Assembly (NCBI RefSeq): GCF_001953885.1
Contig: NZ_MQUS01000002.1
Coordinates: 124,001 to 188,000, forward strand
Reading direction: 5' to 3'
DNA length: 64,000 nt
DNA from: Streptomyces sp. IMTB 2501
GTDB taxonomy: Bacteria; Actinomycetota; Actinomycetes; Streptomycetales; Streptomycetaceae
Part shown: positions 52,751 through 62,005 of the stretch, piece by piece
Numbering within the stretch: position 1 is the stretch's first letter
Layout: each line of letters starts with the position of its first letter
The notes under the pieces: generated by a model
Told to the model about the DNA's origin: nothing
Databases searched by the model: none
What the model saw: the letters and a program-made list of their open reading frames with translations, nothing else
Made by a program: the position numbers and the translations under genes

Positions 52751-52891
52751 CCGTCTCCTCCGACGGCGTGGCGGTCCTGACCAGCGCCTCGCATCACAGG
52801 ATCACCCCTGGTGCGGCCCACCGCGTGCCCCGGCTTCCCACGGAGCCGGGACACAGTGCGTTGCACCGTGCACGGCTGTCCGTCTCTCCCG

Positions 52892-52926
52892 CACTGCCGG
52901 CCGCACCCCCGTGACGGCCGGCAGTG
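52892..52926. terminator. Hairpin terminator
   Basis: Perfect 12-bp arms CACTGCCGGCCG (52892-52903) and CGGCCGGCAGTG (52915-52926) with an 11-base loop. It probably ends the transcript of the P-loop ATPase operon. Confidence 0.65.
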
Positions 52927-53000
52927 GGAAAAGTGCCTGGCAAGCGAGGCGGGATCACTATGTATCTCTGAAAGGGTCGATTGCAACCCGCTTATTTCGC

Positions 53001-53079
53001 TTCTCACCTCGCGAGAAAGTTCAAGGTCCAACCTTCTCGCCGAGTGAGAAATGGGCCGCCCTTTCTCACCTCGTGAGAA
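53001..53079. promoter_or_regulatory. Three operator-like inverted repeats upstream of the quinone reductase gene
   Basis: Sites at 53001-53017, 53034-53050 and 53063-53079 all follow TTCTCRC-N3-GYGAGAA; the third is a perfect palindrome (TTCTCACCTCGTGAGAA). They lie 94-172 bases before the GTG start. The IclR-type regulator coded behind the reductase is the natural candidate to bind them. Confidence 0.7.
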
Positions 53080-53172
53080 AGATGCATAAGGCAAGGTACC
53101 CAGGTCAGGGGCGCGGGACGGATGTCCTAGCCTGTCGTGGGAACAGGTCCGGCCTGCGTCGATAGGAGTGCT

Positions 53173-54123
53173 GTGCGCGCCATTGTCATGAGGGAATTCG
53201 GTGGACCCGAGGTCTTGCGGCTGGAGGACGTCCCCGACCCCGAGCCCGCACGCGGAGAAAACCTGCTGGACGTGCGGCTGGCGGGTGTCAACTACGCAGA
53301 TGTCCACGTCCGGGGAAACACCTACCTGGCACCGGTCGAGCTGCCCTACATCCCCGGCAACGAGGTCGTCGGCACCACGGCGGACGGCAAGCGCGTCGTG
53401 GCGCTGACCCGGGGCGGCGGCTACGCGCAGAAGGTGGCCGTCCACCGCAGGCTGCAATGGGAGGTTCCCGACGAGGTCACCGACGAACAGGCGGTGCCGC
53501 TGGCGCTGCAGGGAAACAGCGCGTACCACCTCCTCTTCACGGTCGCCCAGATCACCAAGGGTCAGACCGTCGTCATCCCCGCCGCGGCAGGCGGCGTCGG
53601 CACGCTGGCCGTTCAGCTGGCGCACCGGGCGGGCGCCCGGGTCGTCGCCCTCGCCGGCACGGACGAGAAGCGCCGGCTGGCCCTGGAACTCGGGGCGACG
53701 GCTGCCGTCGACTCCTCCGAGGAGGACGGTCTGACCGAGCGGATCCTGGATGCGGCGGGCGGGCCGGTACACGCCGCGTTGGAGATGACCGGCGGTACCA
53801 CGCTGCGGCAGACCCTCGACGCGGTCGGCCCGCGCGGCAGGCTCGTCGTGTACGGCTTCGCCGGCGGGCAGCTCGCCGACGTCCCCGTGCACACGCTGCT
53901 GCAGAAGTCCATCACTGTCGCCGGCTTCTGGCTCCCGCACCTGTACTCCGACCGGACGCTCCCTCTGGCCGCGTCCATGAGGCAGCTCTTCGACGCCGTC
54001 GCCAACGGCACGCTCAAGATCGTGACAGGTGGGATCCACCCGCTCGCCGACGCGGCAAAGGTGCATGAGGTGCTCAACAGTCGTACGGGAACGGGCAAGT
54101 TCAGTCTCGACCCCACCACGTAA
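53173..54123 (+). CDS. NADPH:quinone reductase-type zinc-less dehydrogenase (MDR family)
   Basis: 316 residues from GTG 53173, with AGGAG eight bases upstream. The N-terminal domain has IVMREFGGPEVLRLEDVPDP and LPYIPGNEVVGTTADGKRVV. The nucleotide-binding domain has the motif VVIPAAAGGVGTLAVQLAHR and GARVVALAGTDEKRRLALEL. No structural or catalytic zinc Cys cluster is present. Such enzymes reduce quinones or enones with NADPH. Three repeat operators precede it and an IclR-type regulator follows 91 bases later in the same direction. Confidence 0.9.
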   Translation: MRAIVMREFGGPEVLRLEDVPDPEPARGENLLDVRLAGVNYADVHVRGNTYLAPVELPYIPGNEVVGTTADGKRVVALTRGGGYAQKVAVHRRLQWEVPDEVTDEQAVPLALQGNSAYHLLFTVAQITKGQTVVIPAAAGGVGTLAVQLAHRAGARVVALAGTDEKRRLALELGATAAVDSSEEDGLTERILDAAGGPVHAALEMTGGTTLRQTLDAVGPRGRLVVYGFAGGQLADVPVHTLLQKSITVAGFWLPHLYSDRTLPLAASMRQLFDAVANGTLKIVTGGIHPLADAAKVHEVLNSRTGTGKFSLDPTT

Positions 54124-54214
54124 TAGTCTTGTACCCCCGTGTGAGGTGGCACCGGCGCCGTGTGCCACCGAAGCCCAGGAGGACGGGCACGGGCGCATCG
54201 AAGGGGTACGGCTG

Positions 54215-55018
54215 ATGAGTGGACAGCGTGGAACCGGGACCAGCTACGCCGACCGCTTCATGCGGGTGCAGCAGGCGTTCATCACGCTGGGCCCCGGTGC
54301 CCACCGGCTGTCCGAGATCGCCAAGACCGCCGATCTCGACGACTCCACCACCGGCCGCATGCTCACCGCCGGGACCTACAACAACACCTTCGTCCGCATC
54401 GACCGAGGCCTGTACCAGCTCGGCAGTACGGTCGGCGACCTCGGGCTCCACGCACTCGCCGAGGACAACATCTCCGGCAGCGAGGCCACCGAGGTCCTGC
54501 AGAGCCTGCGCAGGGCGACCGACAACGGCTTGGTCTTCCTGTACATGAGAGCCCCGTTCGGCATCGCGGGCAGACAGTGCCTGGACATGGCGGTGGGGGA
54601 TTCCGATCTCGTCGAGCTCGGTATGACGCCGCGTGACGTCCTCTCGGTCACCCGGTCGCTGCGCACCGGCGCCTCGGGCCGGACGATCCTCGCCTTCCTG
54701 CCCGAACAGATCCAGCAGCGGGTGGCCGCCGATCCGGTCCCGGAGGAAGCCGGTCCCGGCGTCATCCGGGACGGCGACGAACTGCTCGCCTCGCTCGTCG
54801 ACATCCGTGACCAGGGGTACGCCCTGGGGTACCAGGAATGCATGGCGAAGTGGAACTCCGTCGCCGCCCCCGTCCTCTGGGACGGCTCGATCTGGGGCGC
54901 GGTCCTGCTGCTCAAGCCCATGGACGTCATGCCCCAGGCTCCGCTGCACTACATCTACGCCACCATCACGGCGGCCGCCGGACTCAGCCGGCTCGGCGGA
55001 GCCTGGCCGGCCGACTGA
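54215..55018 (+). CDS. IclR family transcriptional regulator
   Basis: 267 residues from ATG 54215. The N-terminal winged helix is visible (FMRVQQAFITLGPGAHRLSE; IAKTADLDDSTTGRMLTAGT; TFVRIDRGLYQLGSTVGDLG). The C-terminal effector domain (LLASLVDIRDQGYALGYQEC; AAPVLWDGSIWGAVLLLKPM) has the usual Cys position near residue 205. The effector is not known. It likely binds the TTCTCRC repeats at 53001-53079, although its own distance from them (more than 1 kb) makes self-control through those sites indirect. Confidence 0.8.
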   Translation: MSGQRGTGTSYADRFMRVQQAFITLGPGAHRLSEIAKTADLDDSTTGRMLTAGTYNNTFVRIDRGLYQLGSTVGDLGLHALAEDNISGSEATEVLQSLRRATDNGLVFLYMRAPFGIAGRQCLDMAVGDSDLVELGMTPRDVLSVTRSLRTGASGRTILAFLPEQIQQRVAADPVPEEAGPGVIRDGDELLASLVDIRDQGYALGYQECMAKWNSVAAPVLWDGSIWGAVLLLKPMDVMPQAPLHYIYATITAAAGLSRLGGAWPAD

Positions 55019-55366
55019 GCACCCGCCACCTGTTCTCGCTTACTCGCTTACTCGCGCATCCGCGCGAAGTATTCAAAGACCTCGCGGGCGGAGCGCTCCA
55101 GGGCGGTGCATGCGGAAAGGCAGTTCCATGACCTGGCCGCTGAGCGGGCTGACGGGAACCTGGTCCTGTCACAGGTGTAGTCCCCTTGGAAAGGAAGAAT
55201 CAGAGAGGAAAATTCCGAGCCCGGGCAGGTGTCGCAAGGCTACCCACAACCAGGGCCGATAGAGCGACCTTTCATCCGTCCAGGTGACAGAAGCATCCAA
55301 GGTGTTCCGCCGCTCCGGCACGACCCTAAAGTCGAACCCCGCTGACCGCACAAGGGGGTTCTGACT
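55019..55366. other. 348-bp region with a small minus-strand gene relic
   Basis: At 55048-55104 the minus strand ends a frame with ALERSAREVFEYFARMRE, which looks like a genuine protein C-terminus, but the rest of its gene is not found. The remaining sequence should hold the promoter of the ligase gene. Confidence 0.3.
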
Positions 55367-56962
55367 GTGTTCCTGCAACGCGTGGCAAACCGCGGCATTC
55401 GGATGGGTACGCTGTTCGAGAGGGCCGCGGCACGAAACCCTGAAACGATGCTTTATCTCGACCACGTTCTCGATATCTACCCGCACCTCGGATCGCGTTT
55501 CACGGTTGCCGAAGTGGCGGACCTGATCAGAGACATCTCTTCACGGCTGTGGTCGGTCGGTGTCCGTCCGGGCAGCCGGGTGGCTGTCTACAAGTCGAAC
55601 AATCTGGACGTCACGCTCCTTGCTTTCGCCGCTGCCCGTATCGGTGCGGTCCCCATTCCGTTGTCGTCCGCCCTCGACGCGGGCACAACTGTGCTGCTGC
55701 TCCGCAGGGCCGGGCGTCCCTTCCTTGTCACTGACCAGGCCGGGTTCGAAACTCTGCAGCCCCATTCCGTTGTGGATGCGGTCGCGCGGGTCGTGCTGGC
55801 AACGGGCAGCCACTGTGCTGCCGTTGCCTGGGATTCTCTGGCCGGAGCCGAACGCGTGCCGGCCGTGCCGAGAGACCCCCATCACCCGACCATGATCACC
55901 CATACGTCAGGTGCCACGGGAACCCCCAAACTCGTGTTGCACACGGGTGCGAGCTTCGAGGCGTGTCTACGGCCTCTTCTCTGGGCCATGGCAGCGGTGG
56001 TGCCGCGGCGTGAGACATTTGCCTTCCATATCGCGTTCGCGCATTCGCGTATCGTCACCGCACTGGCCTTTCCGCTGCTCCGTGGGTTTCCGGTCGTCCT
56101 GCTCGCGAAGGGTGCCCCCGACCATGCGGCCGAAGTATTCGCCCGCTTCCGCCCGGGCGTCGTGGAGGCTCATCCGCACTCCTTCACGGAGTGGGAATCC
56201 CTGGCTGAGGACCCCAGTGCTCCTTTCGCCAGTGTGAGGCTCTTCGGCTGCGCCTTCGACGCGCTGCGTCCGCGGACGGTCAAGCGGCTTCTGGGGGCTT
56301 CCCTCAGGCGCGCGCCCATCTTCGTGACCGCATACGGGCAGTCCGAAATCGGTCCCGTCGTCTCCCGGGCGTTCACTCGCCGCCGGGACGTGCATGAGGA
56401 GGGGCGCTGCGTAGGACTGGCTTTCCCGGGAGTCACCCAGGTGCGCGTGGTGAGCCGGAACGGCAGGCCGCCCTCCGCGACCGATCCCGGCCATATCGAG
56501 GTCCGCAGCGACGGTCGTGCCCGCACCTATGTCGGCGAGGACGAACGTTTCGAACAGAACATCACCGCCGACGGTTGGTGGCGCATGGGGGATGTGGGAT
56601 ACCGGACCAAGTGGGGATGCCTTCACCTGCTCAACCGGGAAGTGGACGTGATCGACGGGTTCGGCAGCACGCTCGGGGCCGAGGACCAACTCCTCAGCGC
56701 CATGGCCCAGCTCACCCAGGTCGTCATTCTCCGTGCCCACCATGAGCTGCCCGTTCCGGTCGTGTGCACGGTGGACGACCTTCCCCTCGACACCGGAGCG
56801 TGGAAAGCCGCGTCCGGTGGTCTCCCGCCCATGGCCCAGCCCGTGCACCTGCCTACGCAACGGATTCCGCTGACCGGCACCGGGAAGGTCAAACGCCGGG
56901 AACTGGCCCACCTATTGGCCGAGGAGCGGAAAACGAGCCGGCCGGCCGGACCCCGGAATTGA
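55367..56962 (+). CDS. AMP-dependent synthetase/ligase (adenylate-forming enzyme)
   Basis: 531 residues from GTG 55367. Adenylation motifs are in order: MITHTSGATGTPKLVLHTG (A3, ATP loop) near residue 180, FVTAYGQSEIGPVVSRAF (A5) near 320, WWRMGDVGYRTKWGCLHLLN (A7/A8), and QRIPLTGTGKVKRRELAHLL with the catalytic Lys (A10). It resembles acyl-CoA or fatty-acyl-AMP ligases; the substrate pocket cannot be decoded reliably. It stands alone: no carrier protein, thioesterase or condensation gene is near. The stop is close to the end of a decayed kynureninase. Confidence 0.88.
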   Translation: MFLQRVANRGIRMGTLFERAAARNPETMLYLDHVLDIYPHLGSRFTVAEVADLIRDISSRLWSVGVRPGSRVAVYKSNNLDVTLLAFAAARIGAVPIPLSSALDAGTTVLLLRRAGRPFLVTDQAGFETLQPHSVVDAVARVVLATGSHCAAVAWDSLAGAERVPAVPRDPHHPTMITHTSGATGTPKLVLHTGASFEACLRPLLWAMAAVVPRRETFAFHIAFAHSRIVTALAFPLLRGFPVVLLAKGAPDHAAEVFARFRPGVVEAHPHSFTEWESLAEDPSAPFASVRLFGCAFDALRPRTVKRLLGASLRRAPIFVTAYGQSEIGPVVSRAFTRRRDVHEEGRCVGLAFPGVTQVRVVSRNGRPPSATDPGHIEVRSDGRARTYVGEDERFEQNITADGWWRMGDVGYRTKWGCLHLLNREVDVIDGFGSTLGAEDQLLSAMAQLTQVVILRAHHELPVPVVCTVDDLPLDTGAWKAASGGLPPMAQPVHLPTQRIPLTGTGKVKRRELAHLLAEERKTSRPAGPRN

Positions 56963-56981
56963 CGGCGATCATGGGCTACCC

Positions 56982-57610
56982 CTAGGTGACCTGGGCGCGT
57001 ACGGCGTAGCGTGCGGAGCGCCAGGCCTCTGTGATCAGGGGATCCCGGAGGATCTGCACCGCACGCCCTACGTCGCGGTGACGCGCGTACAGCTGGGCGA
57101 AACCGAAGCGCATCAGGTCCGGGGCGCGGAAGCCGCCGATGACACCTCGGTCGATGAGCGCCGGTATCACGGAGTATCCATCGACATGCCGGACGGTGAC
57201 CTGGCTGTCGCGGGCCTGCGCAGCATGCGGAGAGGCGATCTCAAGCCGGTCGAGGCCGACGCGCTCCCAGATGTCGAGGCCGGCCTCCAGCGGCGCGTAG
57301 GAGAGCACTGGGGGAGTGCCGCACCGGAACCGGCTGATTCCGTCCGCCGGACGGTAATCGGGGGGCGATGCCGCTCTGCCGTGCAGAGAGAGGCGGGCGA
57401 ACCGGGCCCGTTGTTCAGGTACTTGTAGGCGCAGCCACGTCGAAGTCGGCCTGACAGAAGCCCAGTTGGATGGGAAGGACTCCGGCGCTGCGACAGAGGT
57501 CCCAGACGACCTGGGCACCGTGCCGCTGCACCGCCTCGGTGATCGCGGCCATGTCGAGGAGTCGGCTCGTGCGGTAGTCGACATGACTGAGGAGGGAGCC
57601 CGGAGACACG
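56982..57610 (-). pseudogene. kynU: Kynureninase, C-terminal part with two frameshifts
   Basis: Read leftwards: AAITEAVQRHGAQVVWDLCR and SAGVLPIQLGFCQADFD in one frame, AYKYLNNGPGSPASLCTAER (PLP Lys) in a second, and DGISRFRCGTPPVLSYAPLE and YSVIPALIDRGVIGGFRAPD in a third, ending at 56982. These are the middle and end of kynureninase in correct order, about 210 of about 400 residues. The N-terminal half is lost where a histidine-phosphatase fragment begins on the other strand. No active enzyme is possible. Confidence 0.75.
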
Positions 57611-57627
57611 GAAAACCCGAAGCAGGA

Positions 57628-57937
57628 GTTCCCCGAGGCGCTCGCCGCCTTTCTCGCCGACCCGGTCGCCCACCATCTGCCCGGCGGAGAAGATCCCGCG
57701 GCGGCCGCGGACCGCGCGATCGAATGCCTGGAGGAGATCGCGCGCAAACTCCCCGACGGGCGCGCCCTCGTCGTGGCCCACTCCACCCTGCTGCGCCTCG
57801 TGCTGTGCAAGCTCCTCGGCATTCCCCTCGCGCGCTACCGCCAGGTCTTCCCCGCCCTGCACAACGGCGCGCTGACCGAACTGCGGCTGCGTGACGGCCA
57901 GGCGTCCCTGCTCCGCCTCAACGCACCCGTTCGCTGA
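57628..57937 (+). pseudogene. Histidine phosphatase (phosphoglycerate-mutase-like), 5'-truncated
   Basis: The frame ending at 57937 reads EFPEALAAFLADPVAHHLPG, AADRAIECLEEIARKLPDGR and ALVVAHSTLLRLVLCKLLGI (second catalytic His), then LHNGALTELRLRDGQ. This is the C-terminal half of the family. The N-terminal RHG motif is missing and no start codon with a ribosome site is available. The next gene follows 25 bases later, as in an original operon. Confidence 0.7.
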
Positions 57938-57962
57938 TCCTTCGCTCTCCGGGAGATCCACC

Positions 57963-59006
57963 GTGCCCACCACCGTCCTGGCCGCCGGCGACCACTTCGT
58001 CCTGCCACGGCTGCTCGAACAGGAACTGCGTGCCGCGACGCCCGCCGGTACCGACCTGGACATCCGGCAGCTCCAACTCCCTTGGTTGCACACCCCGTTC
58101 GGCAAGGTCGCCGAGGTCGACGAGGCGTCCGGCACGGAGGAGGGGATGATCGAGGCGCTGCGGGGCGTGCGGATCTGCGTCACCCAGATGGCCCCTCTCA
58201 CCGAACGTGTGCTGGCCGCCTGTCCCGATCTGGAGCTGTTCTGCGTCAGTCGGGGCGGGCCGGTCAACGCCGACCTGGAGGCCGCGACGCGGCACGGTGT
58301 CGCCGTCTGCTACGCCCCCGGCCGCAACGCCGTGGCCACGGCCGAGCACACTCTCGCCCTCATCCTCGCCGCCGCGCGCGGGATCGGCGACGTCCACACC
58401 GACCTCAAGCAGGGCACATGGCGCGGCGACTACTACGACTACGACCGCTGCCGGGTCGAGATCGACGGCTCGGTGGTCGGTCTGGTCGGCTTCGGTGCCA
58501 TCGGTTCGCGCGTCGCCCGCGTCCTGAACGCCATGGGGGCCACGGTCCTCGTCCACGACCCGTACGTACGGCCGGAGGTGGTGCAGGGCGTCGCACAACT
58601 CGTGTCCCTGGACGAGTTGTTGAGCCGCTCCCGGATCGTCTCCCTGCACGCGCGGGTGACGGGCGAGACCCGCGGCATGATCGGGCAGGCTCGGATCGCG
58701 GCCATGCCGCAGGGTTCCGTCCTCGTGAACTGCGCCCGCGGCGCCCTGGTCGACTACGACGCGGTGTACGACGCGCTGGACTCGGGGCAGCTGGCTGCCG
58801 CCGGCTTCGACGTGTTCCCCGTCGAACCGGTACCGGCCGGCTCGCGTCTGCTGTCGACCCCGGGTGTCGTCCTCACCCCGCACATCGCCGGCGCGAGCCG
58901 CGAGGTCGCCCACAAGGCCGCCCGGATCGTCGCCGCCGAGGCCGGCCGCTTCCTCCGTGGCGAGCCGCTGACCCACTGCGCCAACCCCGAGGCCACGGGA
59001 GGATGA
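57963..59006 (+). CDS. D-2-hydroxyacid dehydrogenase (NAD-binding)
   Basis: 347 residues from GTG 57963 after GGGAGATC. The typical features are VSRGGPVNADLEAATRHGVA and the NAD-binding motif VVGLVGFGAIGSRVARVLNA. Catalytic Arg lies in VNCARGALVDYDAVYDAL, Glu in the FDVFPVEPVPAGSRL part, and His in VVLTPHIAGASREVAHKA. It resembles phosphoglycerate-dehydrogenase-like enzymes found with sugar kinases and histidine phosphatases. Here only the truncated phosphatase remains upstream, so the pathway is incomplete in the window. Confidence 0.9.
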   Translation: MPTTVLAAGDHFVLPRLLEQELRAATPAGTDLDIRQLQLPWLHTPFGKVAEVDEASGTEEGMIEALRGVRICVTQMAPLTERVLAACPDLELFCVSRGGPVNADLEAATRHGVAVCYAPGRNAVATAEHTLALILAAARGIGDVHTDLKQGTWRGDYYDYDRCRVEIDGSVVGLVGFGAIGSRVARVLNAMGATVLVHDPYVRPEVVQGVAQLVSLDELLSRSRIVSLHARVTGETRGMIGQARIAAMPQGSVLVNCARGALVDYDAVYDALDSGQLAAAGFDVFPVEPVPAGSRLLSTPGVVLTPHIAGASREVAHKAARIVAAEAGRFLRGEPLTHCANPEATGG

Positions 59007-59161
59007 AAGGGCGCCTTCCGCAGCGCAGTTGATGTGGGCGAGCCCTTGTGGAGAACGCTGCTGCCGGGTCGTCGCCCGTCCTCCCGGGACGGCCGGGCAG
59101 CCACTTCTCAGAGGTGCCCGTCCGTCCCGTTCGCCGAGCCCTACGCCGATGCGGTCGGGGC

Positions 59162-60877
59162 TCAGTGCCCGGCGGCTTCCTCGGGGCGTGCATGGCGCGG
59201 CAGGAGGAAGGCGAGCAGGAAGGTCAGCACGAGCATGCCGTCGACGATCCACAGGACGGTCTGCATGACGGTGCCGAAACCGCTCCGGAAGGCCGATGAC
59301 GCGGTGGCCTGCAGCGCGGCGGGTATCTGCGCGCCGGCCTGAGGCGAGGTCACGGCGGACCGGGTGTCCTTCTCCAGGCGGGCACAGGAGGCCGGGGTCG
59401 CGGCGGGGTCCTTGGCGACGGCGCGGTCCGCGGCGCAACGGCGCAGGTCCGCCACGATGCGTTCCCTGGCGGTGGGCGTGACGTGCGCGGCGGTCAACTG
59501 CCTGCGCAGGCCGTCCGCGTGATGGTCGACGGCGGTGGCGATCCCGCCGCCCAGCAGACCGAAGAACACCGTACCGAGGAGCGCCACGCCGAAGGCGCCG
59601 CCGAGCTGCTGCACCGCGGTCATCGTGCCGGATGCCGAGCCCGTCTCGTGCGGCTCGACACTGGCGAGCACGATGTCGAAGAACGGAGCCATGAGCAGGC
59701 CCATGCCGATGCCGGTGACGAGCAGGGACGGCACGAGCTGCCAGGGGCCGACAGCGCTCCCCACCAGGTCGAGGGTCAGCCACACGCCGAACACGCCGAC
59801 CGCCATGACGAGCGCGCCCGCCTGCAGCACGGCCCGCCCGAACCGGGTGAGCCCCTGGGCGACGCCGAAGCCGACGATCATGCCGCCCGACCAGGGCACC
59901 ATCACCAGGCCCGCCTTGAGCGGCGAATAGCCGAGGCCGATCTGGGTGTAGAGGTTGAAGACCAGCATGAAGCCCTGCATGGTCGAGAAGAAGACCAGCC
60001 CGAGGGCCATACCGCCGCTGAACCCACGCTTGCGGAAGAGGCTCGGCACGACCAGCGGGTCCCGGCCCGCCCTGCTGCGGCGCGACTCGTATGTGCCGAA
60101 GGCGGCGAAGACGACCGCCGAGGCGCCCATCATCAGGAACGTCCACAGGGGCCAGTCGTACTCACGGCCCTGGACCAGCGGGAAGATGATGAGCAGTGCG
60201 CCCAGCGAGACCAGGAGCATGCCGGGGATGTCCAGGCGAGGCCTGCCGGCGGACCTGCCCCTCGGCAGATAGCGCAGGGCACCGAGGAAGGCCGCGGCAC
60301 CCAGCGGAAGGTTGATCAGGAAGATCATCCGCCAGCCGGTGCCGAAGTAGTCGGCGTCCACGAGCCAGCCCGCCAGGATCGGCCCGCACACGGCCGACAG
60401 CCCCATCACCGGGCCGAACATGCCGAAGGCCTTCTGTGACTCCTTGGGCGGGAACATCTCCTTGATCATGCCGAGGCCCTGCGGCAGCATCACCGCGCCG
60501 AACAGTCCCTGGACGACCCGTGCGGCGATCAGCATCTCGGGTGACACGGACAGTGCGCACAGCAGCGAACCCAGGGTGAAACCGGCGGCACCCACCAGGA
60601 ACATCCGGCGGCGCCCGTGAATGTCCCCGAGCCGCCCTCCGGTGACGAGCCCGACGGCCATCGAGAGGGTGTAGGCCGCGGCGAGCCACTGGAGAGTGGA
60701 GGCACCGCCGCCGAGGTCGGCCCGCATGGAGGGGCCGGCGATGTTCGTGACGACGGCGTCGAGGAGGTCCATCACCTCGGCCGCCAGGATCACGAAGAGC
60801 GCAGCCCAGCGCCACCGGTAGGGCGCTGGCGAGTCGGTGGGCGGCGCCTCGGCGGACGCGACACCGGTGGTGGACAT
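59162..60877 (-). CDS. MFS drug:H+ antiporter, DHA2 (EmrB/QacA) family, 14 transmembrane helices
   Basis: 571 residues from ATG 60877 after GAGGAG. The typical start VMDLLDAVVTNIAGPSMRAD and motif A VTGGRLGDIHGRRRMFLVGA are present. Many hydrophobic helices follow (LVSLGALLIIFPLVQGREYD; GLVMVPWSGGMIVGFGVAQG; LLVTGIGMGLLMAPFFDIVL). An external loop rich in charged residues (about 480-535) precedes the last helix. It exports toxic or antibiotic-like compounds using the proton gradient. A divergent TetR gene with operator repeats between them indicates induction by a substrate. Confidence 0.92.
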   Translation of the reverse strand: MSTTGVASAEAPPTDSPAPYRWRWAALFVILAAEVMDLLDAVVTNIAGPSMRADLGGGASTLQWLAAAYTLSMAVGLVTGGRLGDIHGRRRMFLVGAAGFTLGSLLCALSVSPEMLIAARVVQGLFGAVMLPQGLGMIKEMFPPKESQKAFGMFGPVMGLSAVCGPILAGWLVDADYFGTGWRMIFLINLPLGAAAFLGALRYLPRGRSAGRPRLDIPGMLLVSLGALLIIFPLVQGREYDWPLWTFLMMGASAVVFAAFGTYESRRSRAGRDPLVVPSLFRKRGFSGGMALGLVFFSTMQGFMLVFNLYTQIGLGYSPLKAGLVMVPWSGGMIVGFGVAQGLTRFGRAVLQAGALVMAVGVFGVWLTLDLVGSAVGPWQLVPSLLVTGIGMGLLMAPFFDIVLASVEPHETGSASGTMTAVQQLGGAFGVALLGTVFFGLLGGGIATAVDHHADGLRRQLTAAHVTPTARERIVADLRRCAADRAVAKDPAATPASCARLEKDTRSAVTSPQAGAQIPAALQATASSAFRSGFGTVMQTVLWIVDGMLVLTFLLAFLLPRHARPEEAAGH

Positions 60878-61006
60878 CGGAACTCCTCGCGAAAGGGCGC
60901 GCAGCGGTGGGCCGCGGGCGCGGTGGGACTGATGACTTGTGGCTGCCGGTGGATGTGACCGCCCGGCCGGCCGGTACGGGCCGGGAAACGGGCGACCGAG
61001 CGCCCT

Positions 61007-61161
61007 GGAGAACACTGTTCAGACTAACAGAACAGTGCTCACCAGGAGAACGGTGTTCATTAAGATATAGCGCAATCTCCGTCACCAGACAAGATATATC
61101 GCGTCTTCGCTTTCTTGCTGCCCTTGTGGACGCCGCTCGCCGCGGGAGAACACTGTTCTCC
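61007..61161. promoter_or_regulatory. Four operator copies between the MFS and TetR genes
   Basis: The 11-bp palindromic element GAACRSTGYTC occurs at 61010-61020, 61030-61040, 61048-61058 and 61148-61158. The last is extended to GGAGAACACTGTTCTCC. The first three lie near the MFS promoter and the fourth directly before the TetR start, next to a TAGACT box eight bases from the ATG. Confidence 0.75.
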
Positions 61162-61180
61162 CGACGCCTAGACTGTGGCC

Positions 61181-61993
61181 ATGAGCGACGCGGCCCCCGG
61201 CACCCCGACACCTCCTCCGCCGTCCCCCTGGGAACGCGGACGTCCCGCTCGTGCCCACGTCACCTCCGCGCGCACACCGCTGTCGCGTGAACGGGTCGTC
61301 GAGGCCGCCTTCACCGTGCTGGACCGCCAGGGCCTCGACGGGCTGTCGATGCGTCAGGTGGCCGCCGAGCTGGGGGTCGCGGTCTCCGCCCTCTATGCCT
61401 ATGTCCGCTCCAAGGGCGACCTCCTGGAGTTGATGTACACCCGGCTCTTCGACGGCTTCGAGCTGCCCGAACCCGACCCGGAACGATGGCAGGAGCAGGT
61501 GCGGGACTACGCCCGCTCCGGACGGCGGCGCCTGCAGTCCCACCGGGACATGGCCCGGATCTCCATGGCCCACGTCCCCTTCAGCGCCGAACTGCTGCCC
61601 CACGTCGAGGCGTTGCTCGCCGTCTTCCGGACCGCCGGGCTGCCCGACCGCATCGCGGCGGAGGCCGGTGACCTCATCTCCACCTACATCGACGGGTTCG
61701 TCCTGGAGGAGGGCATGTGGCAGGACCGTGCCGCCGGAGGCGGCGGTGACGGTTCGTCACTGGCCCGCCCCGACTGGCGCGAGATGGCCGACGAGATGCG
61801 GGAGTACTTCGCGTCTCTGCCCGCGACGGACTTTCCCCATCTGCGCGCCCTGGCCGGGCTGATCGTGTCGGACTCCTCCGAGGAGCGCTTCGACATCGGT
61901 CTGGAGATCATCCTGCGCGGCCTGGCGAGCTACCTGCCGGACTCGTCGGCCTCTGCGAGCCCGGACGTCGGCGGGGCTCCGGACGCCGGCTGA
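61181..61993 (+). CDS. TetR family regulator with TetR_C type helical domain
   Basis: 270 residues from ATG 61181. After a Pro-rich arm (GTPTPPPPSPWERGRPARAH) comes the DNA-binding part (LSRERVVEAAFTVLDRQGLD; SMRQVAAELGVAVSALYAYV) and a ligand domain of the TetR_C (tetracycline-repressor-like) type (PHVEALLAVFRTAGLPDRIA). No ribosome site is seen, and TAGACT lies eight bases before the start, so the mRNA is probably leaderless. Likely repressor of the divergent MFS exporter. Confidence 0.88.
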   Translation: MSDAAPGTPTPPPPSPWERGRPARAHVTSARTPLSRERVVEAAFTVLDRQGLDGLSMRQVAAELGVAVSALYAYVRSKGDLLELMYTRLFDGFELPEPDPERWQEQVRDYARSGRRRLQSHRDMARISMAHVPFSAELLPHVEALLAVFRTAGLPDRIAAEAGDLISTYIDGFVLEEGMWQDRAAGGGGDGSSLARPDWREMADEMREYFASLPATDFPHLRALAGLIVSDSSEERFDIGLEIILRGLASYLPDSSASASPDVGGAPDAG

Positions 61994-62005
61994 TCCCCGC
62001 TCCGG

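Noticed and set aside
52927..53000. Riboswitch or structured leader before the quinone reductase
   Set aside because: The short stretch is explained by promoter DNA and the following operator repeats; no riboswitch core is recognisable.
57918..60146. Minus-strand frame of 742 codons opposite the hydroxyacid dehydrogenase
   Set aside because: Shadow of the dehydrogenase and of an alternative frame of the MFS gene; no domain, strange composition.
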